DNA of 64,000 nucleotides, from contig NZ_LUKZ01000009.1 of the NCBI RefSeq assembly GCF_001633105.1, forward strand, positions 843,269 to 907,268, written 5' to 3'. Below are positions 36,439 to 45,941 of the stretch, piece by piece. Source of the DNA: Acidovorax sp. GW101-3H11. Lineage in GTDB: Bacteria > Pseudomonadota > Gammaproteobacteria > Burkholderiales > Burkholderiaceae_C. The position numbers were made by a program, and so were the translations under genes. Below the pieces are notes generated by a model, which made no database searches, was not told where the DNA came from, and saw only the letters and a program-made list of their open reading frames with translations. Position 1 is the first letter of the stretch; each line of letters opens with the position of its first letter.

Positions 36439-38159
36439 GGCAGGTCGTCCTCGGGGTCCAGCCCGGGCAAGGCTGCCGTGCGGGCGCCTGCCAAGGGCGC
36501 GCGGGCCGCATCGGGTGCGGGCAGCTCCTGCACATCGCGCAGCTTGCGCTGGATGGCACGGGTGCGCACGCCCACTTCGTCAAACTTCTTGGCGGCGGCG
36601 TCGATGGATTTTTTGGTGGCTTCGACCACATCGCCAAACTTGGCGAACTCGGTCTTCACCATGCCCAGGAGGCTCCAGACCTCGGACGAGCGCTTTTCGA
36701 TCGCCAGCGTCTTGAAGCCCATCTGCAGGCTGTTGAGCATGGCCGCCAGGTTGGCGGGGCCGGTGATCATCACGCGGCATTCGTTCTGCACCGCTTCGAC
36801 CAGGCCGGGGCGGCGCATCACCTCGGCAAACAGGCCCTCGGTGGGCAGGTAGAGCACGGCAAAGTCGGTGGTGTGCGGGGGCGAGACGTATTTGGCGAAG
36901 ATTTTTTTCGCTTCGAGCTTGATCGAGGTCTCGAACGCATTGCCCGCCGACAGAATGGCCGCCTTGTCGGCCGCGTCCTGCGCGTCCAGCAGGCGCTGGT
37001 ACTGCTCCACCGGGTACTTGGAGTCGATGGGCAGCCACACCGGGTGCTCGTCGTTCTTGCCCGGCAGGCGGATCGCAAATTCCACCAACTCATCGCTGCC
37101 TGGCACGGTCTTGACGTTGCGCGCGAACTGCTCGGGGGTGAGCACGTTGTCGATGATGGCGCCCAGCTGCATTTCGCCCCAGGTGCCACGCGACTTCACG
37201 TTGGTCATCACGCGCTTCAGGTCGCCCACGCTGCCCGCCAGGGTCTGCATCTCGCCCAGGCCCTTGTGCACTTGTTCGAGCCGGTCGCTCACCAGCTTGA
37301 AGGATTCGCCCAGGCGCTGCTCCAGCGTGGCGTGGAGTTTTTCGTCCACCGTGCGGCGCATTTCTTCGAGCTTGGTGGCGTTGTCGGCCTGGATGGCGGC
37401 CAGGCGTTCGTTGAGCGCGTTGCGCAGTTGCTCGGCGTTGTGCTGGCTGCCCTGCACCATGCCGGTGAGCTGTTGCGAGACAGCATCCTGCAGCACCGAG
37501 AACTGGTTGCGGATCTGGTTGCCATTGGCTTCGAGTTGGTCCTTGAGCGCGGTGGACACGGTGCCCATCTGCGTCTGGATGTCGGTCTTGAGCGAGTCGA
37601 GCGTGCCGCGCGTGGCGGCCGACAGGGCCTCGAAGCGCTCCTGGATACGCTGCTCGAACAGCTGCGTGCTTTCGGCCAGCGCCTCGCGCGAGCGCTGGCT
37701 GTCGGATGCGAGCGATTGCGCGGTCTGCGTGAGTTCGGCGCGGAAGGCGGCCAGCGCGTCGGACAGCTCCTTGCGCGCCAGCGCCGCCTCGGCCTGGCCC
37801 TGGGCCAAGCGCTGCTCCAGCTTGGCCTCAAACGCGCCAAAGGCGGCCAGCAGCTCGGCCCGGCCGGTGCGGGACTCGCCCACGGCCTGGGCCAGCCGCT
37901 CGTCCACCGCGCCGCGCAGGGCCTCCAGCTGGTGCTGCGTGGCCTGGGTAAAGCCCGAGAGCTGCTTCGCCATCGCCTCCATGGCGCCGTCGTTGCGGGC
38001 CACAGCCAGCTGTGTGGCCTGGGCCGTGGCCTCCAGCGACTGCAGGCGCGCCAGCCACTCGGCAGGCAGCTCCACACGCGGGCGGCGCAGCAGCAGCACG
38101 GCCACCAGCAGCACCACAACGGCCCATGCGGCCAGCAAGACAAGCGTATCGGTAGTCAA
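36435..38159 (-). CDS. rmuC: DNA recombination protein RmuC
   Basis: 574 residues. An N-terminal membrane helix (about 5-24), a long coiled coil (about 30-290, rich in Ala, Gln, Glu), then the conserved RmuC nuclease-like domain (about 310-510) with GTWGEMQLGAII, EFAIRLPGKND and LYLPTEGLFAEVM. RmuC limits inversion between short repeats in E. coli. The C-terminus is Ala/Pro-rich. It is transcribed ahead of the MFS gene. Confidence 0.9.
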   Translation of the reverse strand: MTTDTLVLLAAWAVVVLLVAVLLLRRPRVELPAEWLARLQSLEATAQATQLAVARNDGAMEAMAKQLSGFTQATQHQLEALRGAVDERLAQAVGESRTGRAELLAAFGAFEAKLEQRLAQGQAEAALARKELSDALAAFRAELTQTAQSLASDSQRSREALAESTQLFEQRIQERFEALSAATRGTLDSLKTDIQTQMGTVSTALKDQLEANGNQIRNQFSVLQDAVSQQLTGMVQGSQHNAEQLRNALNERLAAIQADNATKLEEMRRTVDEKLHATLEQRLGESFKLVSDRLEQVHKGLGEMQTLAGSVGDLKRVMTNVKSRGTWGEMQLGAIIDNVLTPEQFARNVKTVPGSDELVEFAIRLPGKNDEHPVWLPIDSKYPVEQYQRLLDAQDAADKAAILSAGNAFETSIKLEAKKIFAKYVSPPHTTDFAVLYLPTEGLFAEVMRRPGLVEAVQNECRVMITGPANLAAMLNSLQMGFKTLAIEKRSSEVWSLLGMVKTEFAKFGDVVEATKKSIDAAAKKFDEVGVRTRAIQRKLRDVQELPAPDAARAPLAGARTAALPGLDPEDDLP

Positions 38160-38165
38160 GGTATT

Positions 38166-38220
38166 TACTATTATTTTGATAGCTACTGCCGCTTATCCAT
38201 CGCGCGGTAGCGGCCCATTT
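38166..38220. repeat. Copy of the ~50-bp intergenic repeat
   Basis: TTTTGATAGCTACTGCCGC, then TATCCATCGCGCGGTAGCGGC and CATTT. CTACTGCCGC and GCGGTAG pair. It fills the gap between rmuC and the hydroxyacid dehydrogenase gene. Confidence 0.75.
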
Positions 38221-38231
38221 CGTTCGAAATC

Positions 38232-39221
38232 CTAGCCGCGCAGACCCGCCACAGGCTGGTTCACAGGCGTGAGCGGGCCCCGCCCGCCGAGGAAGGCAAT
38301 CAGGTTGTCAGCCGCCAGATTGGCCATGGCGCGGCGGGTGGGCACGGTGGCGCTGGCGATGTGCGGCGTGAGCACCACGTTGGGCACGGTGAGCAGGTCG
38401 GGATGCACACTGGGCTCGCCCTCGAACACATCCAGGCCCGCCGCCGCAATGCGGCCTTCTCGCAGTGCCACCGCCAACGCGGCGTCATCCACAATGCCGC
38501 CGCGCGCAATGTTGATGAGCGTGGCTGTGGGCTTCATCAGTGCCAGCTCGGCCGCGCCGATGGTGTGGTGCGACGCGGCTGTGTAGGGCACGACCAGCAT
38601 CACATGGTCGGCCGTGCGCAGCAGCTCGTCCTTGCCCACATAGCTGGCCTTGCATTCGGCCTCCAGCTCGGCCGACAGGCGCGAGCGGTTGTGGTAGATC
38701 ACCTTCATGCCAAAGCCGTGCGCGCCGCGCTTGGCAATGCCCTGCCCGATGCGCCCCATGCCGATGATGCCCAGCGTGCTGCCGTGGATGTCGCTGCCCG
38801 CGAACATGTCGTAGCTCCACTTGGTCCATTGGCCAGCACGCAGGTAGTGCTCGCTCTCGGTCATGCGGCGGGCCGTGGCCATCAGCAATGCAAAGCCAAA
38901 GTCGGCCGTGGTCTCGGTCAGCACATCGGGCGTGTTGGTGCCCTGCACGCCAGCGGCGGTCATGGCATCCACGTCGAAGTTGTTGTAGCCCACGGCCATG
39001 TTGGCGCAGATCTTGAGGCGTGGCGCGGCGGCCAGCAGCGCGGCATCGATGCGCTGGCTGCCGGTGGTCAGCACACCGTCCTTGTCGGCCAGGCGCGCGG
39101 CCAGCTCTTGCGGGGTCCAGATCACGTCGTCGGGGTTGGCCTCCACGTCGAAATGCTCGCGCAGGCGGTCCACGATGTCGGGGAAGATCGCGCGCGCGAC
39201 CAGGATGCGGGGTTTGCTCAT
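38232..39221 (-). CDS. D-2-hydroxyacid dehydrogenase (glyoxylate/hydroxypyruvate reductase type)
   Basis: 329 residues. NAD(P)-binding GMGRIGQGIAKR in the centre; catalytic Arg in INIARGGIVDD, Glu in DVFEGEP, and His in LTPHIASAT. The opening MSKPRILVARAIFPD and the spacing fit the GhrB/glycerate dehydrogenase group, which reduces glyoxylate or hydroxypyruvate. It lies five bases downstream of the NhaD-type gene and is probably co-transcribed. Exact substrate is inferred. Confidence 0.88.
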   Translation of the reverse strand: MSKPRILVARAIFPDIVDRLREHFDVEANPDDVIWTPQELAARLADKDGVLTTGSQRIDAALLAAAPRLKICANMAVGYNNFDVDAMTAAGVQGTNTPDVLTETTADFGFALLMATARRMTESEHYLRAGQWTKWSYDMFAGSDIHGSTLGIIGMGRIGQGIAKRGAHGFGMKVIYHNRSRLSAELEAECKASYVGKDELLRTADHVMLVVPYTAASHHTIGAAELALMKPTATLINIARGGIVDDAALAVALREGRIAAAGLDVFEGEPSVHPDLLTVPNVVLTPHIASATVPTRRAMANLAADNLIAFLGGRGPLTPVNQPVAGLRG

Positions 39222-39225
39222 GGGG

Positions 39226-40638
39226 TTACCTGAACCAGATGAAAGTCATGACAACAAAGAGCGGCACCAGGATGCCCCCCGACCACAGCATGTAGCCGAA
39301 GAAGCTGGGCATCTTTACGCCCCGATCCTCCGCAATGGCCTTGACCATGAGGTTGGGTGCGTTGCCGATGTAGGTGTTGGCGCCCATGAACACAGCACCC
39401 GCCGAGATGGCGGCCAGCGTGGGCGCCAGGGTGGTCATCAGCACGGCCGGGTCGCCACCGGCGGTGTTGAAGAACACGAGGTAGGTCGGCGCATTGTCGA
39501 GGAAGGAGCTGAGCGCGCCCGCCGCCCAGAAGTACATCGCCGGGTCGGGCGAGCCATCGGGCCGCGTGACGGCCGCCACGATGGCACCGAACGGGCCGTT
39601 GACACCGGCCTTGAGCATGGCGATGACGGGGATGATGGTGAGGAAGATGCCCGCAAACAGCTTGGCCACTTCCTGCATGGGGCCCCAGCCGAACTGGTTG
39701 TCCTCGTGCACCTTCTTGGGCGTGAGCCACAGCGATACCAGGGTCACGATGATGAGGCCCACATCGCGCACGATGCCGGGCAGGCCGACCTCGGTGCCCG
39801 CGATGTTGAACACCACGGACGACTTCCAGAAGCCGCTGAGCAACACCAGCGCCACCACCGCACCCAGCAGCGCAAAGTTGACCTTGCCGTCAAAACCGAT
39901 GGACCGGCTGTCGGGCGTGGGGTCGGTCCTGAGCAGCTCTTCGCGGCGGTGGTAGTACCAGCTGTCGAGCACGAAGAAGATGACCAGCAGCGCGCCGACG
40001 AGGAACAGGGTTTCCTGGAAGATGTGGCTCACCGTCCAGAAGAAGTCCACGCCCTTGAGGAAGCCCAGGAACAGCGGCGGGTCGCCCAGCGGCGTGAGCG
40101 AGCCCCCGGCGTTGGAAACGATGAAGATGAAGAACACCACCACATGGGCCACATGCTTGCGGTTGTCGTTGGCGCGGATCAGCGGACGGATCAGCAGCAT
40201 GGACGCGCCGGTGGTGCCCATGAAGCTGGCCAGCACCGCACCAATGGCCAGGATGGCGGTGTTGAGCCCCGGGCTGCCATGCAGGTTGCCCCGGATGAAG
40301 ATGCCACCCGCCACGGTGAACAGCGCCGTCAGCAGGATCACGAACGGGATGTATTCGGCCAGCAGCGCATGCACCAGGCTCACGCCCGCCATGCCCGGCC
40401 CGAAGGTGATGGCAAAGGGCACCAGAAACGCGAGCCCCCAGGCCGCCGCGACCTTGCCGAAATGGTGGTGCCAGAAGATGGGCGCCAGCAGCGGCATGAG
40501 CGCAATCGACAGCAGGATGCCTGCAAACGGCACACCCCAGAGGACCGACAGCGTGCTGCCATCAATGTCTGCGGCCAGGGCCCAGCCGGGCAGTGCCGCC
40601 AGAAGACTGGCCACTGCCAGCCCGCGCGTGAGTTTCAT
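39226..40638 (-). CDS. nhaD: NhaD-type sodium/proton antiporter
   Basis: 470 residues from ATG 40638, with GGAG nine bases upstream; an ATG five codons earlier has no such site. A signal-like first segment (AAD) is followed by about 12 helices. Conserved parts are TGASMLLIRPLIRAN, SNAGGSLTPLGDPPLFLGFL and SFLDNAPTYLVFFN, with NAP-type motifs of the ion transporter superfamily. NhaD exports Na+ or Li+ at high pH. Members of this family can also be citrate or sulfate carriers, so the substrate is moderately sure. Confidence 0.8.
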   Translation of the reverse strand: MKLTRGLAVASLLAALPGWALAADIDGSTLSVLWGVPFAGILLSIALMPLLAPIFWHHHFGKVAAAWGLAFLVPFAITFGPGMAGVSLVHALLAEYIPFVILLTALFTVAGGIFIRGNLHGSPGLNTAILAIGAVLASFMGTTGASMLLIRPLIRANDNRKHVAHVVVFFIFIVSNAGGSLTPLGDPPLFLGFLKGVDFFWTVSHIFQETLFLVGALLVIFFVLDSWYYHRREELLRTDPTPDSRSIGFDGKVNFALLGAVVALVLLSGFWKSSVVFNIAGTEVGLPGIVRDVGLIIVTLVSLWLTPKKVHEDNQFGWGPMQEVAKLFAGIFLTIIPVIAMLKAGVNGPFGAIVAAVTRPDGSPDPAMYFWAAGALSSFLDNAPTYLVFFNTAGGDPAVLMTTLAPTLAAISAGAVFMGANTYIGNAPNLMVKAIAEDRGVKMPSFFGYMLWSGGILVPLFVVMTFIWFR

Positions 40639-40722
40639 GGGTTGTGTCTCCATCCAGTTTTAAAAATTCAGGGGCGCATCAGGGCGCTAGTCAGCGCGTG
40701 CTGTGCGCCAGTTCCCGGGCTG

Positions 40723-41943
40723 TCAGGCAGGCACGGGGATGTCGAACACCTGGCGCAGGTAGGCCAGGTACTTCTCGTCATCACACATGCCCTTGCCCGG
40801 CGTGTCCGACAGCTTGGCCACGGGTTGGTCGTTGCAGCGTGTCATCTTGATCACCACCTGCAGCGGCTCGTGCGCAGGCGGGCTGCCCAGGTCGTTGGTG
40901 AGGTTGGTGCCAATGCCAAAGGCCAGCTGGCAGCGCCCGCGGAACTGCTGGTACAGCTCGATGGTGCGCGGGATGGTGAGTGCATCGCTGAAGATCAGCG
41001 TCTTGGTGAGCGGATCGACGCGGTTCTTGCGGTAGTGCTCCAAGAGGCGCTCGCCCCAGGCAAACGGGTCGCCGCTGTCGTGGCGCGCGCCGTCAAACAG
41101 CTTGCAGAAGTACAGGTCGAAGTCGCGCAGGAAGGCGCTCATGCCGTACACGTCCGACAGCGCAATGCCCAGGTCGCCCCGGTATTCCTTGGCCCACATT
41201 TCAAAGCCGAACACCTGGCTGTCGCGCAGGCGCGGGCCCAGGGCCTGGCAGGCCTGCAGGTATTCGTGCGCCATGGTGCCCAGCGGCGTCACGCCGAGCT
41301 TCATGGCGTAAAGCACGTTGCTCGTGCCCGCAAACTGGCCGGGCCCTGCAGGGGAGCCAGGGCGGCGGTCGCCCGTGCCCAGGCGGGCCACGAGCACACG
41401 CAGCACTTCTTCGTGCCAGGCGCGCGAGAAGCGGCGGCGCGTGCCGTAGTCGGCGATCTTGAGGTCGGCCAGGCCGTCGGCCTGCAGCTGGGCGATCTTG
41501 GTGTCGAGGCGCCTGCGCCCTTCGGGGAAGTCGGGCACCTTCTGCGTGTTGCGGAAGTAGACCTCGTTGACGATGGCCAGCACCGGGATCTCGAACAGGA
41601 TGGTGTGCAGCCAGGGCCCGCGGATGGCGATGTCGATCTCGCCGTTGTGCTGGGGTGTGACGGTGATGTATTTCTCGTTGAGCCGGAACAGCCCGAGAAA
41701 GTCCACAAAGTCGCTCTTGATGAAACGCAGCGAGCGCAGATAGGTCAGTTCGGCGTCCTGAAAATGCAGACTGCACAGCGACCGGATCTCGTCACGGATC
41801 TCGTTGGCAAACGGCGCCAGCTGCACGCCGGGGTTGCGGCACTTGAACTTGTACTCGACCTGCGCCCCCGGAAACTGGTGCAGCACCACCTGCATCATGG
41901 TGAACTTGTACAGGTCGGTGTCGAGCAGGCTGGTGATGATCAT
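40723..41943 (-). CDS. pncB: Nicotinate phosphoribosyltransferase
   Basis: 406 residues from ATG 41943 ([16 protein letters not shown]), where the family begins; the open frame extends 37 codons further without support. Characteristic parts are YKFTMMQVV near the start, the autophosphorylated-His loop region near [12 protein letters not shown], and [13 protein letters not shown]. It forms nicotinate mononucleotide in NAD salvage. It lies 84 bp upstream of nhaD on the same strand. Confidence 0.93.
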   Translation of the reverse strand: MIITSLLDTDLYKFTMMQVVLHQFPGAQVEYKFKCRNPGVQLAPFANEIRDEIRSLCSLHFQDAELTYLRSLRFIKSDFVDFLGLFRLNEKYITVTPQHNGEIDIAIRGPWLHTILFEIPVLAIVNEVYFRNTQKVPDFPEGRRRLDTKIAQLQADGLADLKIADYGTRRRFSRAWHEEVLRVLVARLGTGDRRPGSPAGPGQFAGTSNVLYAMKLGVTPLGTMAHEYLQACQALGPRLRDSQVFGFEMWAKEYRGDLGIALSDVYGMSAFLRDFDLYFCKLFDGARHDSGDPFAWGERLLEHYRKNRVDPLTKTLIFSDALTIPRTIELYQQFRGRCQLAFGIGTNLTNDLGSPPAHEPLQVVIKMTRCNDQPVAKLSDTPGKGMCDDEKYLAYLRQVFDIPVPA

Positions 41944-42079
41944 GGACGGGGCAGGCGCAGGGTGGAGCCAGGGTGCGGGGGGCCGTTCAGCGAAGCCGCA
42001 AAGTGTAGGCCATAGGAGCCCGCAGCGCCGGGCGTGACCCGGGGCGTCAGCCAAGGTTCAGGCGCTGCGGCCTGCAGCG

Positions 42080-42155
42080 GCCGCTATCAAAGGCTTTCAG
42101 GCCGTCTGCGCGCGCTGCTCATGGGTTGATTGCTATCAAATTGATTGCAACCACA
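42080..42155. repeat. Compound copy of the ~50-bp intergenic repeat
   Basis: GCCGCTATCAAAGGC, then GGCCGTCTGCGCGCGC, TGCTCATGGGTTGATTGCTATCAAATTGATTG. GCTATCAAA occurs twice, as if two partial copies were joined. It lies in the gap between the convergent-sense pncB upstream region and the thioesterase gene. Confidence 0.6.
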
Positions 42156-42176
42156 GCACAGCTGCAGCGCGACCCG

Positions 42177-42677
42177 TCAGGCGGGCACCACCAGCGCCTG
42201 CAGCACGGTGCGCAGCGCCTCGGGCACGGGCACCGGGCGGCGGGTTTCACGGTCTACGTAGACATGGATGAAATGGCCAGCAGCGGCGGTGAGCGGCTCG
42301 CCCTGCGCAAACAGCCCCACCTCGTAGCGCACGCTGGAGCCCCCGAGCCTGGCCACGCGGACGCCCGCCTCCACCGTCTGCGGAAACGCCAGCGGTGCAA
42401 AGTAATTGCACTGGGTTTCGATCACCAGGCCGATGGTGCCGCCCGCATGGATGTCGAGCACGCCCTGGTCAATGAGGTGGGCGTTGACCGCCGTGTCAAA
42501 CCAGCTGTAGTACACGACGTTGTTCACGTGGCCATACACATCGTTGTCGGCCCAGCGTGTGGTGATGGGGCGGAACACGCGGTAGGCGCTGCGCGGCTGC
42601 GGGGCCGGGCGGGTGGGCGCGGGAGCTGCTGTGGGCGTGGCAGAAGCGGTGGACGGGGTGCTGGCGGCAGAGGTCAT
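42177..42677 (-). CDS. Acyl-CoA thioesterase (hotdog fold)
   Basis: 166 residues. After a low-complexity Ala/Thr/Pro N-terminus (1 to about 30), the 4-hydroxybenzoyl-CoA-thioesterase-type core has [21 protein letters not shown] with the catalytic Asp and the following GHVNN helix. Members hydrolyse short acyl-CoA or aryl-CoA. Its ATG overlaps the stop of the upstream deacetylase-like gene by four bases. The N-terminal extension is unusual; an internal start is possible but no better ATG is seen before the core. Confidence 0.87.
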   Translation of the reverse strand: MTSAASTPSTASATPTAAPAPTRPAPQPRSAYRVFRPITTRWADNDVYGHVNNVVYYSWFDTAVNAHLIDQGVLDIHAGGTIGLVIETQCNYFAPLAFPQTVEAGVRVARLGGSSVRYEVGLFAQGEPLTAAAGHFIHVYVDRETRRPVPVPEALRTVLQALVVPA

Positions 42678-43612
42678 GGCCGCACATTCTGCCAGCGCTG
42701 GTGGTATTGCAAGGCCACGCGCCAGGTGGTGAGCTGGGCCTGGACCGTGTCCTCCAGGTCGTTGCCATACCCCCCCGCCATCGCGAACACCAGTGGTATC
42801 CGCCGCTGCCAGGCCCAGTCGAACACGCGCCGGTCGCGCGCCTCCAGGCCATCGTGGGTCACGGCCAGGCGGCCCAGTCGGTCGCCTTCGTGAGGGTCGG
42901 CCCCGGCCAGGTAGAACACGAGGCCGGGCGTGCAGCGCTGCTCCAGCACCGCCAGGGCTTCGTCCAGCACCTGCAGATACTCCACATCGCCGCAGCCGTC
43001 CGGCAGGTCCAAGTCGAGGTCGCCCGCCTCCTTGCGAAAGGGAAAGTTGCGCGCCCCGTGCAGCGACAGCGTGAACACGCTGTCATCGCCCTGGAAGATA
43101 TGCGCCGTACCATTGCCCTGGTGCACGTCCAGGTCGATCACGGCCACCTGCAGCGGCGGGCTGCCACCGCCCCGCCTTGCGGCATGCTCGGCCTGCATGC
43201 GCCGGGCGGCCACCGCCACATCGTTGAACACGCAAAACCCGCTGCCCTTGTTTGCATAGGCATGGTGCGTGCCGCCCGCCAGGTTGCCCGCCACGCCATC
43301 GTGCAAAGCCTGGCGGCTGGCGGCCACCGTGGCCCCCACCGAGCGCCGCGCGCGTTCGGCCATCGCCTCGCTCCAGGGAAAGCCGATCTCGCGCTGCGCG
43401 GCGGGCGGCAGTGTGCCGTGTGCAATCGCGGCGATGTATTCGGGGGTGTGGGCCAGCGCCAGATCGTCGTCCGGCGCTGGCAAGGCCACCTGCAGCGCCA
43501 CACCGGGCAGCTGCTGTGCAATCCGGTCGCGCAGCATGCGGTACTTGGCCATGGGAAAACGGTGGCCCTCGGGCAGGGGCAGAACGAAGTGGTCGGCGTA
43601 GTAGGCAAACAT
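42674..43612 (-). CDS. Histone deacetylase/AcuC-like amidohydrolase
   Basis: 312 residues from ATG 43612 ([14 protein letters not shown]); ATG 43633 is a possible alternative. Arginase/deacetylase fold with zinc ligands in [13 protein letters not shown] and [13 protein letters not shown], the catalytic His pair region [11 protein letters not shown], and [11 protein letters not shown]. Bacterial members deacetylate acetylated lysines or polyamines, or cleave acetylated small molecules. It is translationally coupled to the downstream thioesterase gene. Confidence 0.88.
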   Translation of the reverse strand: MFAYYADHFVLPLPEGHRFPMAKYRMLRDRIAQQLPGVALQVALPAPDDDLALAHTPEYIAAIAHGTLPPAAQREIGFPWSEAMAERARRSVGATVAASRQALHDGVAGNLAGGTHHAYANKGSGFCVFNDVAVAARRMQAEHAARRGGGSPPLQVAVIDLDVHQGNGTAHIFQGDDSVFTLSLHGARNFPFRKEAGDLDLDLPDGCGDVEYLQVLDEALAVLEQRCTPGLVFYLAGADPHEGDRLGRLAVTHDGLEARDRRVFDWAWQRRIPLVFAMAGGYGNDLEDTVQAQLTTWRVALQYHQRWQNVRP

Positions 43613-43658
43613 GACGTGATTGTGGCAAGCCATGGATTTCTGGGGCGCCGTACCTAAT

Positions 43659-43733
43659 TTGCTGCAGTGCAACAAAAAACCCTTGCAAACGCGCAGCAAG
43701 TCCCTAAAATTCACCCCATGCTGCACTGCAACA
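43659..43733 (+). promoter_or_regulatory. Phasin promoter flanked by two TGCTGCA-type dyads
   Basis: TGCTGCAGTGCAACA (43660-43674) and TGCTGCACTGCAACA (43719-43733) differ at one base and are spaced 59 bp. Between them TTGCAA (43683), a 16-bp spacer and TAAAAT (43705) form a sigma-70-type promoter, whose start would fall at the second dyad. PhaR, the repressor of polyhydroxybutyrate granule genes, binds TGC/GCA dyads of this type in other bacteria, so these are candidate PhaR operators. Confidence 0.6.
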
Positions 43734-43812
43734 TGACTCCACCGGGTCACGGTCAGCGCAGATGTCTGTAAGCCACCCTGGCCCTCTGGGTCCCATTTTT
43801 AGGAGATATGAC

Positions 43813-44361
43813 ATGACGCTGACCGCTGAACAAATCCTGGCCTCGCACAAAGCCAACATCGAAACCCTGTTCGGTCTGACGACCAAGGCTTTCGAAGGCG
43901 TGGAAAAGCTGGTGGAACTGAACGTGACCGCTTCGCGCGCCGCCCTGTCGGAAGCCGCCACCCACACGCAAGCCGTGCTGGGCGTGAAGGACGCACAAGA
44001 ACTGCTGGCCCTGCAAGCCGGCCTGTTCCAGCCCCTGGCTGAAAAGACCGCCGCCTACAGCCGTCACCTGTACGACATCGCTTCGGGCACCGGCGCCGAA
44101 TTCGGCAAGGCTTTCGAAAGCCAAACCACCGATGCACAAAAGGCCTTCACCAACCTGGTGGACAGCGCCGCCAAGAACGCCCCCGCCGGTTCCGAAACCG
44201 CCGTGGCCGTGATGAAGAGCGCCGTCTCTGCTGCCAACAACGCGTTTGAATCGGTGCAAAAGGCCGTCAAGCAAGCGTCCGACGTGGCCGAAGCCAACTT
44301 CAACGCCGTGGCCAGCACCGCTGCCAACGCCGCCAAGACCGCTGCTCCCCGCAAGCGCTAA
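43813..44361 (+). CDS. phaP: Phasin (polyhydroxyalkanoate granule-associated protein)
   Basis: 182 residues from ATG 43813, with AGGAG eight bases upstream. All-helical, Ala/Lys-rich; opening [26 protein letters not shown] is typical of PhaP of Burkholderiales, followed by [11 protein letters not shown] and a heptad-like C-terminal half. Phasins coat storage granules and set their number and size. Codon use is strongly biased, fitting high expression. Its promoter carries paired candidate PhaR operators. Confidence 0.93.
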   Translation: MTLTAEQILASHKANIETLFGLTTKAFEGVEKLVELNVTASRAALSEAATHTQAVLGVKDAQELLALQAGLFQPLAEKTAAYSRHLYDIASGTGAEFGKAFESQTTDAQKAFTNLVDSAAKNAPAGSETAVAVMKSAVSAANNAFESVQKAVKQASDVAEANFNAVASTAANAAKTAAPRKR

Positions 44362-44511
44362 GCCCAGCACCTGCGGTCTGGAGTGCAACCTCTAGGCCGC
44401 GTTCAGGGATTACCCTGATAATTGACCCAAGCGCTGCGACACACACCCTGTGTACAGCGCGCGAGTTGTCTCCTTGGATCCTCTCGAAACCCCCGTTTCA
44501 AGGATCCTTTT

Positions 44512-44543
44512 AAAGCCCGGTTTTACGACCGGGCTTTTTTTTT
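44512..44543 (+). terminator. Terminator of the phasin transcript
   Basis: AAAGCCCGGT and ACCGGGCTTT form a 10-bp perfect stem with a 6-nt loop, followed by six more T. It lies 150 bp after the phasin stop, so the transcript has a long 3' end. Confidence 0.9.
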
Positions 44544-44710
44544 GCCTGTTCGATCCCACCCCTTTCAGCCATCCAGCCATCGCACACATCGCACGAGAGC
44601 GCGGGCCTGTGGGCACACCAGCCCACAACTGCTGTGCAGGTGCCGCACAGCTCATCTGGCCTTGCGCTGCATCAGCCCTCCCTCACAATCCCGGGCCCCA
44701 TTTCGGACAT

Positions 44711-44744
44711 TTATTAAGAATAATTCGCGTTTGTTTTATCATTG
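44711..44744 (+). promoter_or_regulatory. Possible Fur-type site before the iron-binding protein gene
   Basis: An AT-rich stretch contains GAATAATTC and TTATCATT, half-site-like sequences resembling the GATAATGATAATCATTATC consensus, about 30 bp before the start codon. The match is partial and the spacing is not canonical. Confidence 0.3.
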
Positions 44745-44773
44745 CGCCAGTAACAACCCGAAAGACGCATCCC

Positions 44774-45826
44774 ATGTCGAAGACTGTGAAAGCCTTGCTG
44801 AGTGTTTGTGCCCTGGCCGCCGCTGCGGGCGCCGCCCATGCCCAGGAGCAGGTGGTAAACCTCTACTCGGCCCGCCACTACTCCACCGACGAAGCCCTGT
44901 ACACCGGCTTCACCAAGGCCACCGGCATCAAGATCAACCGCGTGGACGCGGACGACGCCGGCATCCTGGCGCGCCTCAAGGCCGAGGGTGCCGCCTCCCC
45001 TGCCGACGTGATCCTGCTGGTGGATGCAGCGCGTCTTTACAAGGGTGAAGTCGATGGCCTGTTCCAACCCATCAAGTCCAAGGTGCTGAACGACGCCATT
45101 CCGGCCAACCTGCGCAGCAACCCCGTCGCCGACGGTGGCATCGCGTGGTACGGTCTGTCCACCCGCGCCCGCGTGGTCGTCTACAACAAGGTCAAGGTCC
45201 AGAAAGCCGATGTGGACACCTACGAAGAGCTGGGCGACCCCAAGAACAAGGGCAAGCTCTGCATCCGCTCGGGCTCGCACCCCTACAACCTGAGCCTGTT
45301 CGGCGCAGTGACGGAGCACATGGGCGAGCAGAAGGCCGAGGCCTGGCTCAAGGGCATGGTGGCCAATCTGGCCCGTCCTCCCAAGGGTGGTGACACCGAC
45401 CAGATCAAGGCCGTGGCCGCTGGCGAATGCGACATTGCCGTGACCAACAGCTACTACCTGGCGCGCATGATGCGTTCCACCAAGCCAGAAGACGTGGCCG
45501 TGGTCAACAAGGTGGGCGTGGTGTTCCCCAACCAGGAATCCTGGGGCACGCACCTGAACATCGCGGGTGGTGCGGTGGCCAAGCATGCCAAGAACCAGGC
45601 CAATGCGATCAAGTTCCTCGAATACCTGGCCAGCCCTGAAGCGCAGAACTACTTCGCCAACGGCAACAACGAGTGGCCCGCCGCCAAGGGCGTGGCGCTG
45701 GACAACCCCGCTCTCAAGGCCATGACGGACGGCAAGCCCTTCAAGAGCGAAACCATCCCGATCAGCGCCGTGGGCGCCAATGTGACCACGGTGCAGCAGA
45801 TGCTGGACCGCGTCGGCTTCCAGTAA
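44774..45826 (+). CDS. Periplasmic iron(III)-binding protein (FutA/FbpA-like)
   Basis: 350 residues. Signal peptide about 1-23 (AHA cleavage), then VVNLYSARHYSTDEALYTGF, the opening of ferric-binding transferrin-like proteins, and the tyrosine pair in TNSYYLARMM that ligates iron. It delivers Fe3+ to an ABC importer. No permease or ATPase gene is adjacent, so it works with components encoded elsewhere. The Fur-like site upstream fits iron control. It is followed by a terminator. Confidence 0.92.
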   Translation: MSKTVKALLSVCALAAAAGAAHAQEQVVNLYSARHYSTDEALYTGFTKATGIKINRVDADDAGILARLKAEGAASPADVILLVDAARLYKGEVDGLFQPIKSKVLNDAIPANLRSNPVADGGIAWYGLSTRARVVVYNKVKVQKADVDTYEELGDPKNKGKLCIRSGSHPYNLSLFGAVTEHMGEQKAEAWLKGMVANLARPPKGGDTDQIKAVAAGECDIAVTNSYYLARMMRSTKPEDVAVVNKVGVVFPNQESWGTHLNIAGGAVAKHAKNQANAIKFLEYLASPEAQNYFANGNNEWPAAKGVALDNPALKAMTDGKPFKSETIPISAVGANVTTVQQMLDRVGFQ

Positions 45827-45845
45827 GCCCGCACTGCCCTCCCAC

Positions 45846-45871
45846 AAGCCCGGCTAGCCCGGGCTTTTTTT
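45846..45871 (+). terminator. Terminator after the iron-binding protein gene
   Basis: AAGCCCGG and CCGGGCTT form an 8-bp stem with a 5-nt loop, followed by five T. Confidence 0.9.
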
Positions 45872-45903
45872 CGCCTTCAGCGCCGCAAGGAGATGCGCCA
45901 TAA

Positions 45904-45925
45904 TTGACGTTTACGTTAACGTCAC
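45904..45925 (+). promoter_or_regulatory. Candidate LiuR-type operator upstream of the dehydrogenase gene
   Basis: TTGACGTTTACG followed by TTAACGTCAC contains the inverted arms TGACGT and ACGTCA around a second ACGT core. The MerR-family regulator LiuR, which controls branched-chain amino acid and acyl-CoA breakdown in proteobacteria, recognises ACGT-repeat palindromes of this kind. It lies 17 bp before the start codon. Confidence 0.5.
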
Positions 45926-45941
45926 TTACTGGAGACACCCC

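Larger units (their letters stand above)
44362..44773. other. 412-bp gene-free region after phasin
   Basis: It holds a GAAAC/GTTTC hairpin flanked by GGATCC on both sides (44476-44508), a terminator at 44512-44543, then about 170 bp without structure, and an AT-rich segment (44705-44745) with a possible iron-regulator site before the next gene. No coding potential with a credible start is seen. Confidence 0.7.

Noticed and set aside
44476-44508. GGATCC-flanked hairpin after phasin as a recombination or attachment site
   Set aside because: GGATCC is itself a palindrome and the arms are short; the proximity to a strong terminator explains it as 3' RNA structure.
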